Assembly (NCBI RefSeq): GCF_001484965.1
Contig: NZ_LLYY01000017.1
Location: 1-64,000, forward strand
DNA length: 64,000 bases
Direction of reading: 5' to 3'
DNA from: Shouchella shacheensis
GTDB taxonomy: Bacteria > Bacillota > Bacilli > Bacillales > Bacillaceae_D
This document shows positions 35,603 to 44,907 of the stretch, piece by piece (within the stretch, counting starts at the first letter, position 1; each line of letters begins with the position of its first letter). The notes beneath the pieces were generated by a model. That model made no database searches, was not told the DNA's origin, and worked only from the letters and a program-made list of their open reading frames with translations. The translations under genes were made by a program, and so were the position numbers.

Positions 35603-36912
35603 GTACGATTATTCGGAATGCTCGAATTGTAACGATGAATAAAGAGAAGCAAGTGATTAATCGTGGCTATGTGTGGATGAAGAATGGCTTTTTTATTCGA
35701 GTGGAGGAAGGAGAGCCTGACAACGAGATTCGAGGCAAGGCAAACGAAGTGGTGGACGCCAAAGGCAAATGGCTCATGCCTGGGCTCATTAACACCCATG
35801 GCCACCCCGCCATGACCTTGATGCGCGGCATGAGCGATGATTTGCCTCTAAATGAATGGTTGGAGCAGGATATCTGGCCGTTTGAATCGAAGCTCGATGA
35901 ACGGGCCACGAAAGTGTCCAGAGAACTGGCGATGGTGGAAATGATTAAGTCAGGGACGACGACTTTTCTTGATATGTACCATTTGCATCTGCCGGACTTT
36001 GCTGAAGCGGTGCTTCAATCGGGGATGCGTGCCACCTTAATGCGTTCAGTGATTGGTCTATGTTCAAAAGAAGAGCAAGATGCGAAGCTTAATGAGTCGT
36101 TAGCGTTTGCTTGTGAGTGGCATAAAAAAGGCGACGGCCGCATTCAAACGATGCTTGCCCCTCATGCACTTTATACGTGTCCACCTGATTACGTCGAGCG
36201 AATTGTTGAGGCTGCAAGGGATGCGAAATTGCCGGTACATATGCACTTAGCCGAAACGCGCAAAGAAATTACCGACGTTATGGATAACGAAGGCATTCAC
36301 CCACTGGAGTTGCTTGAGGACCGTCATTTGCTTGAGGGGACGGAATGGCTTTTTGCGCACGGCGTTCATATGCATGAGCAGCACATGGAACTCTTGCAGT
36401 CGCGCAATGCCGCCATCAGCCATAACCCGAAAAGCAACTTAAAGCTTGGCTCCGGCGTGGCTCCTGTGGCGAGCATGCTTAAGCACGGTGTCATTGTCGG
36501 TCTTGGAACGGACAGCGCTGCATCCAATAACACCCTTGACCTTTTTGAAGAAATGCGTATGGCCATTCTATTGCAGCGTGGAATCAATGAGCAGGCAGAC
36601 ATGGTGGAAACGATAGAGGCCTTGCAAATGGCGACGACATCCGGTGCACAGGCCTTGCGCTTTGACCATCTCGGTACGATCGAACAAGGCAAGCTTGCGG
36701 ACTTCATATTGCTAGATCCGCGTCTTCCTCATTTGCAACCGGAAGAAAACATTCTCTCCCACCTCGTTTTCGCGGCCAAGGCAAGCGATGTGACCGACGT
36801 GTTTGTTCAGGGAACGCCTCTTATGAAAGACAATGTGCTTCTTACGCTTGATGAAGAGGCGATTATGTATGAAGCGAATCGAGTGTATCGCAGGTTGAAC
36901 GATGGAAAATAG
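35599..36912 (+). CDS. mtaD: Amidohydrolase, MtaD-like (methylthioadenosine/S-adenosylhomocysteine deaminase)
   Basis: A 437-residue zinc amidohydrolase of the TrzA/AtzA-MtaD group. Metal ligands are visible in NTHGHPAMTLMRG (HxH, about 68-80), MHLAE (about 214), the AHGVHM histidine and the GTDSAASNN aspartate (about 299-307). Likely reaction: deamination of S-adenosylhomocysteine or methylthioadenosine in purine/methionine salvage; other deaminase substrates cannot be excluded. The GTG start overlaps the dinG stop, so it is probably translated with dinG. Confidence 0.88.
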   Translation: MSTIIRNARIVTMNKEKQVINRGYVWMKNGFFIRVEEGEPDNEIRGKANEVVDAKGKWLMPGLINTHGHPAMTLMRGMSDDLPLNEWLEQDIWPFESKLDERATKVSRELAMVEMIKSGTTTFLDMYHLHLPDFAEAVLQSGMRATLMRSVIGLCSKEEQDAKLNESLAFACEWHKKGDGRIQTMLAPHALYTCPPDYVERIVEAARDAKLPVHMHLAETRKEITDVMDNEGIHPLELLEDRHLLEGTEWLFAHGVHMHEQHMELLQSRNAAISHNPKSNLKLGSGVAPVASMLKHGVIVGLGTDSAASNNTLDLFEEMRMAILLQRGINEQADMVETIEALQMATTSGAQALRFDHLGTIEQGKLADFILLDPRLPHLQPEENILSHLVFAAKASDVTDVFVQGTPLMKDNVLLTLDEEAIMYEANRVYRRLNDGK

Positions 36913-36960
36913 TAGGCGACGACGATGGCCGCCTACTACTGAGGTGTGGTCAGAAGGTTT

Positions 36961-37140
36961 TTAATCGTGATCAGCCGGCGTATCTGCTCCTTGAGCAGAG
37001 GAACGAATAAACAAATCCGGGAATGCGGTTTGTCGTATGGTCACAGGCCACGCCTCTTCACTCGAAAGAGAAGAGCGGCTAAGCAGAGAAGCAGTGCTTT
37101 TGTGCTCCTGATACCATTTGGCTAAATCGCTCTTATTCAT
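36961..37140 (-). CDS. Small 59-residue protein with forespore-type promoter
   Basis: An ATG frame of 59 codons, MNKSDLAKWYQEHKSTASLL... to ...TPADHD. It is hydrophilic, rich in Ser/Ala, and has no signal or membrane segment. GAAGGGGGGCG precedes the ATG at a rather long distance, with AGGA closer. A promoter resembling sigma-G/sigma-F type lies 35-63 bases upstream, like the one at sspM in this window, which suggests expression in the forespore. I do not recognise the family. It lies antisense between mtaD and ypmA and has no clear terminator. Confidence 0.55.
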   Translation of the reverse strand: MNKSDLAKWYQEHKSTASLLSRSSLSSEEAWPVTIRQTAFPDLFIRSSAQGADTPADHD

Positions 37141-37174
37141 CGTGTCCTACGCCCCCCTTCAACTGGCGTATCTT

Positions 37175-37203
37175 TAGTATGACCGGGGAGGAAGCAGCTA
37201 TGT
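37175..37203 (-). promoter_or_regulatory. Sigma-G/F-like promoter of the 59-residue gene
   Basis: On the minus strand ACATA (37203-37199), 17 bases, then CATACTA (37181-37175). This fits the forespore consensus GMATA-N17/18-CATNMTA except for one base. Confidence 0.5.
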
Positions 37204-37273
37204 TTAGCAATGATTGTGGCAAGCGAACATAAATTGGAGCGCATAAGTCCCCATTAGGAAAGGACGGATCAGA

Positions 37274-37450
37274 TTGGATGCACAAGAAAAAATGAAAGTG
37301 TTGTCTACCGTGACCGTAAACTATAGCGATGATTTCTATAAAGTGGTGGACACACTGAACCGAACCTTAAAAGACAAACAGTTAACCTTTGGGTTTTCAT
37401 TGGATGAGAAAGATGAGTCAAAAATAACGCTGACGATTTATGAAGTATAG
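37274..37450 (+). CDS. ypmA: Small protein YpmA (DUF4264)
   Basis: A 58-residue protein, DAQEKMKVLSTVTVNYSDDF after the initiator, with KVVDTLNRTLKDKQLTFGFS in the middle and ending LTIYEV. It matches YpmA of B. subtilis in length, sequence pattern and position before ypmB. Function unknown. TTG 37274 follows GGAAAGGA by 9 bases; ypmB follows after 11 bases, so the two are co-transcribed. Confidence 0.88.
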   Translation: MDAQEKMKVLSTVTVNYSDDFYKVVDTLNRTLKDKQLTFGFSLDEKDESKITLTIYEV

Positions 37451-37461
37451 GAAGGTTTTTT

Positions 37462-37980
37462 ATGAAAAAATGGATACTGCTTGGGAGCGGCGCCTTTTTA
37501 GTGGTGGTCATCGGACTGTTTGTCTACGGGTATCAGGTCGTCCGTGAGCCGCTTGCGGAAGGCTACGAAAATGCGAGTGCCTACTTGCAAAGCGAACATG
37601 GTTTTGCGGAAGTTGAAACCGTGAACTTTTACCATGGAAATACGGGGTACTATGTGGCAAGAGGGATGAACGAGGACGGCGAAGCGCTCATTGCTTGGAT
37701 CGAACAAGACTTGTTTCGGGAGCTTCCAGAAGAAGAGGAATCAAGCGAGCCTGTCGTTCTTCCTGCTTCAGAGGGCCTCACAGAGGAAGAAGCATGGCAA
37801 GCCGCCCAGCAAGAAATTGGAGCAAGTGTTGAATTTGACGGTCTACGCCTGGGCTACGAGGACGGCGCCCCTGTGTATGAGCTTACCTACATGGACGACT
37901 CGGACCGTAAAGTCTTTTACTACATTGACTTTGCTGACGGGTCCTTTGTCAAAAACTATAGTTTAAGGACAGGACCTTAG
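37462..37980 (+). CDS. ypmB: Membrane-anchored PepSY-like protein YpmB
   Basis: A 172-residue protein with one N-terminal membrane helix (about 4-24, ILLGSGAFLVVVIGLFVYGY) and an extracellular part with two PepSY-like units; the second starts near TEEEAWQAAQQEI (about 107). An acidic linker EEEESSEP joins them. PepSY domains often inhibit or sense proteases and wall enzymes; the role of YpmB is unknown. In B. subtilis aspB lies between ypmB and asnS; it is absent here. Confidence 0.88.
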   Translation: MKKWILLGSGAFLVVVIGLFVYGYQVVREPLAEGYENASAYLQSEHGFAEVETVNFYHGNTGYYVARGMNEDGEALIAWIEQDLFRELPEEEESSEPVVLPASEGLTEEEAWQAAQQEIGASVEFDGLRLGYEDGAPVYELTYMDDSDRKVFYYIDFADGSFVKNYSLRTGP

Positions 37981-38057
37981 TCTCACCGTTGACTTCCATT
38001 TTTGCCAGAGGGTATACTATTAAAGCGTTTTATGAGTAAGTGCAGGAGGGACTTTTA

Positions 38058-39350
38058 GTGAAAACAACCATTGCCCAAGTGGGGCGTTATGTTAATGAAG
38101 AGGTAACCATTGGAGCGTGGATTGCCGGAAAACGTTCAAGTGGAAAAATCGCTTTTTTGCAGTTGAGAGATGGAACAGGCTTTATTCAAGGAGTAATCGT
38201 TAAGGCTGAGGTTGAAGAAGAGCTGTTTCAAGCAGCCAAAGGCATCACCCAGGAAAGTTCTGTCTACGTATCGGGAACGGTTCGCGAAGATGACCGTGCG
38301 CCATCCGGCTTTGAGCTTGCGGTTACGGGGCTTGAGATCATTCACGAAGCGAAGGAGTACCCGATTACGCCGAAGGAGCACGGGACGGAATTTTTAATGG
38401 ATCACCGCCATTTGTGGCTGCGGTCGAAGCGTCAGCATGCCGTCATGAAAATTCGAAACGAAATCATTCGTGCCACCTATGATTTCTTTTTTGAAAACGG
38501 GTTTACGAAGCTGGACTCTCCGATTTTAACGGGCAGCTCTCCTGAAGGCACGTCGGAGCTCTTTCATACGAAATACTTTGATGAAGATGCGTACCTGTCA
38601 CAGAGCGGGCAGCTCTATGCGGAAGCAGGGGCGATGGCGTTTGGACGCGTCTTTACATTTGGGCCGACGTTTCGGGCAGAAAAATCGAAGACACGCAGGC
38701 ATTTGATTGAGTTCTGGATGATTGAGCCAGAAATGGCTTTTGTGGAACATGAAGAAAGCCTGGACATTCAAGAGAACTATGTGGCCTTTATGGCGAAGTG
38801 TGTACGGGAAAATTGCCAGCTTGAGCTTAAACAGCTAGATAGAGATGGTAGCAAGCTGGAAGCGATTGAAGCCCCGTTTCCACGCATTACGTATGATGAG
38901 GCACTCACGCTGCTTAAAGAAAAAGGGTTCGACGATGTGGAATGGGGCGATGACTTTGGGGCGCCTCACGAAACGGCGCTTGCTGAGCATTACGACAAGC
39001 CGGTCTTCATTACCCATTATCCGAAATCCTTGAAGCCGTTCTACATGCAGCCAGCCAAAGGGCGGGACGATGTTGTCCTATGCGCGGACTTGATTGCCCC
39101 GGAAGGCTACGGAGAAATCATTGGCGGCTCTGAGCGAATTCACGATTATGATCTGCTCAAAGCAGAAATCAAGGCGCACAATCTTTCCCTTGATACATAC
39201 CAGTGGTATTTGGATTTACGCAAATACGGTTCCGTTCCTCATTCTGGATTCGGACTCGGTCTTGAGCGTACGGTTGCCTGGTTCGCGGGCATTGATCATG
39301 TTCGGGAAACCATTGGTTTTCCGCGGCTCCTAAACCGGCTTTACCCATAA
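38058..39350 (+). CDS. asnS: Asparaginyl-tRNA synthetase
   Basis: Charges tRNA-Asn. The 430-residue class IIb synthetase has an N-terminal OB-fold anticodon-binding domain (about 15-100, [20 protein letters not shown]), motif 2 [20 protein letters not shown] (about 215-234) and motif 3 [12 protein letters not shown] (about 401-412). GTG 38058 is 7 bases after GGAGGG; GTG 38040 lies before that site and is not used. Followed by a terminator and a type A element. Confidence 0.96.
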   Translation: MKTTIAQVGRYVNEEVTIGAWIAGKRSSGKIAFLQLRDGTGFIQGVIVKAEVEEELFQAAKGITQESSVYVSGTVREDDRAPSGFELAVTGLEIIHEAKEYPITPKEHGTEFLMDHRHLWLRSKRQHAVMKIRNEIIRATYDFFFENGFTKLDSPILTGSSPEGTSELFHTKYFDEDAYLSQSGQLYAEAGAMAFGRVFTFGPTFRAEKSKTRRHLIEFWMIEPEMAFVEHEESLDIQENYVAFMAKCVRENCQLELKQLDRDGSKLEAIEAPFPRITYDEALTLLKEKGFDDVEWGDDFGAPHETALAEHYDKPVFITHYPKSLKPFYMQPAKGRDDVVLCADLIAPEGYGEIIGGSERIHDYDLLKAEIKAHNLSLDTYQWYLDLRKYGSVPHSGFGLGLERTVAWFAGIDHVRETIGFPRLLNRLYP

Positions 39351-39357
39351 ATTGCGG

Positions 39358-39388
39358 AAGTTGACCTATCGTTCGGGTCAACTTTTTT
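39358..39388 (+). terminator. Terminator after asnS
   Basis: AAGTTGACC (39358-39366) pairs with GGTCAACTT (39376-39384), followed by six T. Confidence 0.85.
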
Positions 39389-39389
39389 G

Positions 39390-39511
39390 CTCTAGCTGCG
39401 GCGGGTAGAAGCGTCGAGATTTTTCAGTCCTACCCGGAAATCCAAAATCAGGATTTCTCGTGCAGGCCTTCCAAAATTCGCGCTTCTAAGCAACCCGTCT
39501 CCGCTTTTCGG
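39390..39511 (+). repeat. Type A hairpin element
   Basis: Starts two bases after the asnS T-run with CTCTAGCTGCGGCGGGTAG and ends CCGTCTCCGCTTTTCGG. Slightly diverged in the outer right arm. Confidence 0.85.
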
Positions 39512-39538
39512 ATTAGCTACGCCTCGAAGGGTGGTGCA

Positions 39539-39547
39539 TGTTATACT
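39539..39547 (+). promoter_or_regulatory. Extended -10 promoter of dnaD
   Basis: TGT plus TATACT at 39542-39547; -35 not clear. Confidence 0.5.
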
Positions 39548-39568
39548 AAACGTTCAGGGGTGGTAATG

Positions 39569-40267
39569 ATGAATGATGTTTTTATGAAATGGGCGAATCA
39601 GAAGCATGTGACAGTCCCGCAGCTTTTGCTTGAACATTATACGGATCTGGGCATGAATGAGCAGGAATTTGCTGCGCTTCTCCATGTGCAGTTTTTTCTC
39701 GATAGCGGGGACGCTTTTCCGACACCGCAGCACTTAAGCGAGCGGATGACGCTTACGCTTGATGGGTGTGCACAGCTGTTAGGATCGCTTGTGAAAAAAC
39801 AGCTCCTTGCTCTTGAAAATAAATGGGACCATAATGGCATTCTTTATGAGTACTACACGCTTGAGCCGCTTTGGGCAACGCTCATTCAGCTGCTTGAGCG
39901 CAAGGAGCAAAACGCCGAAGAGAAGAAAAATGAATCGAACGAAGGAGAGCTCTACCAGCGTTTTGAACAGGAATTCGCGCGCCCTCTCTCACCGATTGAA
40001 GCAGAGACGCTTTCGATGTGGTTGGACCAGGACGGTCATAGCACAGAGCTGATCTATGCGGCTCTCCGAGAAGCGGTCGTCTCGGGCAAGTTAAACTTCC
40101 GCTACATTGACCGGATCTTGTTTGAATGGAAGCGAAACGGCATTCAAACGGTCGAGCAGGCGAAAAATCACAGCGACCGCTTTCGCAAGCGCACACCAAA
40201 AAAAGAGACGCCATCCAAAAAGCCAGATCAAACGGTTCCGAGCTTTCACTGGCTAGAGAACTTGTAG
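39569..40267 (+). CDS. dnaD: Replication initiation protein DnaD
   Basis: Acts with DnaA, DnaB and DnaI to load the replicative helicase at oriC and at restart sites in Firmicutes. The 232-residue protein has the N-terminal winged-helix domain (about 1-110) and the C-terminal DnaD/DnaB2 domain (about 128-200) with SPIEAETLSMWL and FRYIDRILFEWKRNGIQT, the DNA-binding YxxxIxxxW-type motif. ATG 39569 is chosen after AGGGGTGG; ATG 39566 and GTG 39560 are alternatives. nth follows after 12 bases. Confidence 0.94.
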   Translation: MNDVFMKWANQKHVTVPQLLLEHYTDLGMNEQEFAALLHVQFFLDSGDAFPTPQHLSERMTLTLDGCAQLLGSLVKKQLLALENKWDHNGILYEYYTLEPLWATLIQLLERKEQNAEEKKNESNEGELYQRFEQEFARPLSPIEAETLSMWLDQDGHSTELIYAALREAVVSGKLNFRYIDRILFEWKRNGIQTVEQAKNHSDRFRKRTPKKETPSKKPDQTVPSFHWLENL

Positions 40268-40279
40268 GAGGAGGTGCTG

Positions 40280-40936
40280 ATGCTCTCGAAAAAAGATACA
40301 CAGCAGGCGCTTCAGACGATGGGAGAGCTATTTCCGGAGGCTGAGTGCGAGCTCGTGCATAACAATCCTTTTGAGCTTCTCGTGGCGGTGGTGTTATCGG
40401 CACAGTGCACCGATGCCCTTGTGAATAAGGTCACCCCGCACTTGTTTGCCAAATATAAAGAACCAGAAGATTACACTTTAGTGCCGCTTGAAGAGTTGGA
40501 GCAAGATATACGCTCGATTGGACTGTTTCGAAACAAAGCAAAGAATCTTAAGAAGCTTTCCCAGTCACTGATTGAAAATCACGCAGGAATGGTGCCAAAA
40601 ACACGTGAAGAGCTGGAGGAGCTTGCAGGTGTTGGCCGGAAAACGGCAAATGTTGTCACAAGTGTGGCTTTTGGTCGGCCAGCGATTGCGGTCGACACGC
40701 ATGTGGAACGTGTCTCAAAACGCCTCGGCATCTGTCGCTGGAAGGACAATGTCCGCCAGGTGGAAGAGACGTTGATGAGGAAGCTTCCAGAAGAAGAGTG
40801 GTCCGCCAGCCATCATCGTCTAATTTTTTTTGGCCGGTATCACTGTAAAGCCGCCTCGCCAAAATGTGAGAGCTGTCCACTCCTAGAGATGTGCCGAGAA
40901 GGGCAAAAGCGCTTGAAGGCTAAAGTCAGGTCATGA
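40280..40936 (+). CDS. nth: Endonuclease III
   Basis: DNA glycosylase/AP lyase removing oxidised pyrimidines. The 218-residue protein has the helix-hairpin-helix ELAGVGRKTANVVTSVAFG (about 116-134) with the catalytic Lys, the catalytic Asp in AVDTHVERVSKRLG (about 139-152) and a C-terminal 4Fe-4S site C-X6-C-X2-C-X5-C (CKAASPKCESCPLLEMC). ATG 40280 follows TAGGAGGAGG. Normal length. Confidence 0.97.
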   Translation: MLSKKDTQQALQTMGELFPEAECELVHNNPFELLVAVVLSAQCTDALVNKVTPHLFAKYKEPEDYTLVPLEELEQDIRSIGLFRNKAKNLKKLSQSLIENHAGMVPKTREELEELAGVGRKTANVVTSVAFGRPAIAVDTHVERVSKRLGICRWKDNVRQVEETLMRKLPEEEWSASHHRLIFFGRYHCKAASPKCESCPLLEMCREGQKRLKAKVRS

Positions 40937-40977
40937 CGAAGGCGATTTCTTCTTGTGTAGAGAAAGGAACGAATGAC

Positions 40978-43900
40978 GTGAAATCGATGGATGTAATGCG
41001 TCCGGTGCGATGGACGGAAGAAGAGAAACAGCACGAGGCGGCCCTTGCCGCCAAACAACAGAAGCCACGTTTTGACCTTGCTTTCTGTGGTCATTTTTCC
41101 GCGGGCAAATCCACCATTGTGAACGAGCTGCTAGGCGCAGAGGTATTGCCGACAAGTCCAATCCCGACAAGTGCCAATATGATTGCCATTCAAAATGGGC
41201 CGCTTGGCGTCGCGATGACGACGGTCGCTGATCAGACGCAGCACTGGCAAGGGGACATCCCATGGGAAAAAGTGAGGGAGTGGGGAATGGACGGAGCAGG
41301 AATCAAGTCGCTCACCATTACAGCCCCTCTTTCCTTCCTGGGGGCAAGTAGCACGATATATGACACGCCAGGAGTGGACTCCACCGACCCGACGCATCAG
41401 GCGATGACGCTTGAGGCGCTTTATACCACGGATGTGATTGTTTATGTGATGGACTACAATCATGTTCAGGCGGAAACGAATTTGCAGTTTTTAAAGCAGT
41501 TAAGCGATGAAGGCAAACCGCTTTTCCTTGTCATCAACCAAGTGGATAAGCACAACGATCAAGAGCTTTCGTTTGAAGCCTTCCACGCCTCTACAGAGGA
41601 GACGTTTGGCAAGTGGGAGATTTCCTATATGCGCCTTTACTACACGAGTACGCGAAGAGAGGGGAAACACAACCGATTTACAAGCTTTTCCCGTGATATG
41701 AAAGCGCTGCTTTTCGCGGGGGGTTCTCTTGAGAAACTGAGTCGGAAACGGCTTGAGCGCAGCTTTTATTTGGCGGTTGTGAGCAGGTTGGAAAACGAAC
41801 GTTTGGATCGAGAACAAGCGATTTGGGACGAGATAGAGGCGGATGGTTTCGACGTAGCGGAAGTCCAGGCTCTTGATAAACTGGAGCAGGAATACGAGCG
41901 TGCCAAAGGGGCTGCTGACAAAATGCAGCAGTCGTTTGAAGAGGATTGGGAGTCACTTTTCAGGCAAGTCACGCTTTTTCCCGCGCAGGTGATGGAAAAA
42001 GCACAAGCCTGGCTGGAATCGGCGGCCTCCTCGTTTAAAGTAGGGGTTCTAAGGTCCAAAAAGAAGACAAAGGAAGAGCGTGAAAGACGTCTCGATGCTC
42101 TCATAAACGCACTTCAGGATACAGTGGATTCACAACTTGTCTTTCATCTCCAGCGATCATTAAAAACGATCCCGCGCGAACATTTGCAAAGCAAAGAAGC
42201 GTTTGATGAGGCCGTTACGCAAGTCGCCTATACGGTGGACAGAGAATTTTTCCAGCGGCACCAACCGAGTGGAACGGTTGGGGACGCGTTTGTTTACGCG
42301 TTCGCAAAGGAACGAACCGGTGAAATTGTTAAACGGCTGCAAAGCAGAGCACATGCGGCGTTAAGGACCGGGGTTCAAGAGCTAGAGGATCATTTTGCAA
42401 GACAGGAAGAAACGCTTGCAAACTCTCTTGCGCAACTTGAAGGTGCTCGTGCGTATTTATGGAAAATGGAGGAGGAAGGAGCAGCCTATCACGAGCGTAT
42501 CGGTGAACTACAACGTAAGGCAGGAGCGCTTGAGGATGGAGGCGCGTTTGAAGCACAGATAGAAGAGGAGCTGAGGAATCCGTATACGGAAGAGAATTCC
42601 AATGAGAGCCACTCGTTAGCGAAAGCGGTTCTCCCAGCCTCAAGCGTGATCGCTACGGAGTGGAAAAACGAAGAAAGGTCCTTGTCTCGGAGCGATACGA
42701 ATATGGCCAACGTTCCTTTGGACAAGGCGAAACAAACGCTTGCAGCGTTTGTCGATCAACCGTGGCTGAGCTACGAGCGAGAACAGCTACTTGAGAGCCT
42801 TGAGCGTATTGAGCACGAGCGTTTCACGATCTCCTTATTTGGCGCGTTTAGTGCGGGAAAGTCCAGCTTTGCCAATGCCCTTCTTGGAGAGGACGTACTA
42901 CCTGTGTCCCCGCACCCAACGACGGCGACGGTAACGACGGTGACGGCATCAACGGAGCTGCATGCGCATGGGGAGGTCCAAGTGACCTACAAGACGGCAG
43001 AGGCCCTAGATGCAGAAATTCAGGCTGTCGCGCGAACGCTCGAGGCAGGTGTAACCCTAGGTACCCTTCCGCGGATGAAAACAAAGCAGCTTAAAGCGCA
43101 AACCTCAGAGGAAAAGCACGCGCTTCACTATCTGGAACTGGTTCAGGAAAGTCTCAAAAAACACGAGCATCACTTAGGGAGCGAGGCGCTTGTTTCCTTA
43201 AAGGAATTAGGGGAGCGAGTGGCGACAGAAACGCATGCCTGCTTGATTGGGCATGTGCATATTTACTATGATGCCAAGATCACGAAAGAGGGCATGACAC
43301 TAGTTGATACTCCTGGCGTGAATTCCATCCATGGACGACATACGAACGTCGCCTATGAGCACGTGCGGAAATCAGATGCGATTTTTTATGTCACGTATTA
43401 CAACCATTCCTTTTCAAAGGCCGATGCCCAGTTTTTGGAGCAGCTGGCGAAAATCAACGCTCATTTTTCTACCAACAAGCTTTTCTTCATACTAAACGCA
43501 GCGGATTTGGCCAGCAGTCAAGCGGAATTAAGCGGCGTGCAGAAATATGTGTTTCGTTCTCTGCAAGCTGCGGGAGTAGAAGACCCTCGATTGTACCCGG
43601 TTTCAAGCAAAGAAGGGTTGCTTGAAAAGCAAAGCGCAGGAGAAGCGAGAAGTTTATTTGCGGTGTTTGAAGGTCGTTTGTACAGTGAGATCCTCGCCAC
43701 ACTAAAGCAGCTCAGTCTTTCCTTGTTCGTCAACCAATGCCGTCATTACATCGAGGTGCTAACACAAACGAGCGATTATGCTTCCTCTAACCGCGAAGTC
43801 CAAGAACAAGAAAAACAAACGCTTGAAGCAAGCACGAGGCACTTTGTAACGGAGCTTGAGAAGGAAGGAGAGCGACCGCTTGCGACAGGGGCGAAGCAGG

Positions 43901-44559
43901 AGACGAGCGAACTCTTTCTCTATCTGCGGGAGCGTTTACGCTACACGCTTTTCGACACGTATCTCGAGCATGTAAACGTAACAACGGTCAAGGGTTCTGG
44001 GAGAAGGGAACAGCGTTTAGCGCTTGCAACGGCGGTAAAGAACTGGCTGCAATCCGGTGCCTTGTTTCTCGATCAAGAGTTGGGCGCGACGAAAGTGAGG
44101 CTTGAGATCTCTCTTTCACAGGCTTATGAAAAATGGCTTTCTGAATGGGAGGCGACCATTCAGAAAAGCCACCCAAGCGTTCTCCTCTATGAAAAGCAGC
44201 AAGACACTTCGCTTAACCTGGAACTGCCGCGTGCACAGCTTGAGATCGGCCTGAGCGAGGATCTGAATCAGCTAACAAGTCTGAAGGCCTTTTTTGAAGG
44301 CGGGGAGTCCATGCGACTAAGAGAAGCGGTCGCAGAGAAAGCGACTGCCGTGGGCCAGGAGTTCTTACGCGAGGCTGAAGAAGCCCTTAAAGAAGCGTTA
44401 CTCGTGCACGTCAGCGAGCTTTGGATAGCAGGAACGAACGAGGTCGCCCAGGCGCTAACGCGCGAAAGGGAGCGTTTAAAAGAACTTAGCGACCCCAAGC
44501 TGGCAAGACAAATAAGAGAGGAAGCGCAGCAGCTAGAACAATTGCCCTTCCCGGACTAA
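40978..44559 (+). CDS. dynA: Double dynamin-like GTPase DynA (YpbR)
   Basis: A 1193-residue bacterial dynamin with two fused dynamin units. Unit 1 has the P-loop GHFSAGKST (about 38-46) and switch region YDTPGVDSTDP; unit 2 has GAFSAGKSS (about 622-630) and LVDTPGVNS. Long helical stalk regions follow each. The B. subtilis homologue tethers and fuses membranes and protects against phage and pore-forming stress. GTG 40978 is 9 bases after AAAGGA and gives the B. subtilis length; ATG 40933, which overlaps the nth stop, is the alternative. It occupies the place where B. subtilis has ypoC, next to ponA. Confidence 0.94.
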   Translation: MKSMDVMRPVRWTEEEKQHEAALAAKQQKPRFDLAFCGHFSAGKSTIVNELLGAEVLPTSPIPTSANMIAIQNGPLGVAMTTVADQTQHWQGDIPWEKVREWGMDGAGIKSLTITAPLSFLGASSTIYDTPGVDSTDPTHQAMTLEALYTTDVIVYVMDYNHVQAETNLQFLKQLSDEGKPLFLVINQVDKHNDQELSFEAFHASTEETFGKWEISYMRLYYTSTRREGKHNRFTSFSRDMKALLFAGGSLEKLSRKRLERSFYLAVVSRLENERLDREQAIWDEIEADGFDVAEVQALDKLEQEYERAKGAADKMQQSFEEDWESLFRQVTLFPAQVMEKAQAWLESAASSFKVGVLRSKKKTKEERERRLDALINALQDTVDSQLVFHLQRSLKTIPREHLQSKEAFDEAVTQVAYTVDREFFQRHQPSGTVGDAFVYAFAKERTGEIVKRLQSRAHAALRTGVQELEDHFARQEETLANSLAQLEGARAYLWKMEEEGAAYHERIGELQRKAGALEDGGAFEAQIEEELRNPYTEENSNESHSLAKAVLPASSVIATEWKNEERSLSRSDTNMANVPLDKAKQTLAAFVDQPWLSYEREQLLESLERIEHERFTISLFGAFSAGKSSFANALLGEDVLPVSPHPTTATVTTVTASTELHAHGEVQVTYKTAEALDAEIQAVARTLEAGVTLGTLPRMKTKQLKAQTSEEKHALHYLELVQESLKKHEHHLGSEALVSLKELGERVATETHACLIGHVHIYYDAKITKEGMTLVDTPGVNSIHGRHTNVAYEHVRKSDAIFYVTYYNHSFSKADAQFLEQLAKINAHFSTNKLFFILNAADLASSQAELSGVQKYVFRSLQAAGVEDPRLYPVSSKEGLLEKQSAGEARSLFAVFEGRLYSEILATLKQLSLSLFVNQCRHYIEVLTQTSDYASSNREVQEQEKQTLEASTRHFVTELEKEGERPLATGAKQETSELFLYLRERLRYTLFDTYLEHVNVTTVKGSGRREQRLALATAVKNWLQSGALFLDQELGATKVRLEISLSQAYEKWLSEWEATIQKSHPSVLLYEKQQDTSLNLELPRAQLEIGLSEDLNQLTSLKAFFEGGESMRLREAVAEKATAVGQEFLREAEEALKEALLVHVSELWIAGTNEVAQALTRERERLKELSDPKLARQIREEAQQLEQLPFPD

Positions 44560-44564
44560 TTAAC

Positions 44565-44609
44565 AAAGAGCCTGCTAAAGACCGTTCGGTCACTTAGCAG
44601 GCTCTTTTG
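44565..44609 (+). terminator. Terminator after dynA
   Basis: AAAGAGCCTGCTAA (44565-44578) pairs perfectly with TTAGCAGGCTCTTT, with an inner GACCG/CGGTC hairpin, then TTTT. A type A element begins at its end. Confidence 0.9.
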
Positions 44610-44728
44610 TCTAGCTGCGGCGGGTAGAAGCGTCGAGATTTTTCAGTCCTGCCCGGAAATCCAAAATCGGGATTTCTCGTGCAGGCCTTCCAAAATTCGC
44701 GCTTCTGGCAACCCGCCTGCGCTTTTCG
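44608..44728 (+). repeat. Type A hairpin element
   Basis: Central stem GGAAATCC/GGGATTTC around AAAATC; inner stem GAGATTTT/AAAATTCGC. First of three elements between dynA and ponA. Confidence 0.85.
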
Positions 44729-44851
44729 TGTCTAGCTGCGGCGCCCACTCGCTCGAGGTTTCTTCAGACCGCCAGATCAAGCCAAGGGCGGGCTTGATCC
44801 TGCCGTTCTTCCAGAACTTGTCGCTCGTGAGCAGGGCGCCTGCGCTTTTCG
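44729..44851 (+). repeat. Type B hairpin element
   Basis: Directly abuts the type A copy; nearly identical to the copies at 50969 and 59885. Confidence 0.85.
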
Positions 44852-44895
44852 AGGTCTAGCTGCGGCGGTTTTCTCATCCCGCCTGCGCTTTTCGG
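44852..44895 (+). repeat. Minimal remnant of a type A element
   Basis: Only the two ends remain: GTCTAGCTGCGGCGG, TTTTCTCAT, CCCGCCTGCGCTTTTCGGG. The ponA stop codon follows 12 bases later. Confidence 0.7.
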
Positions 44896-44907
44896 GTGGT
44901 AATGAAG

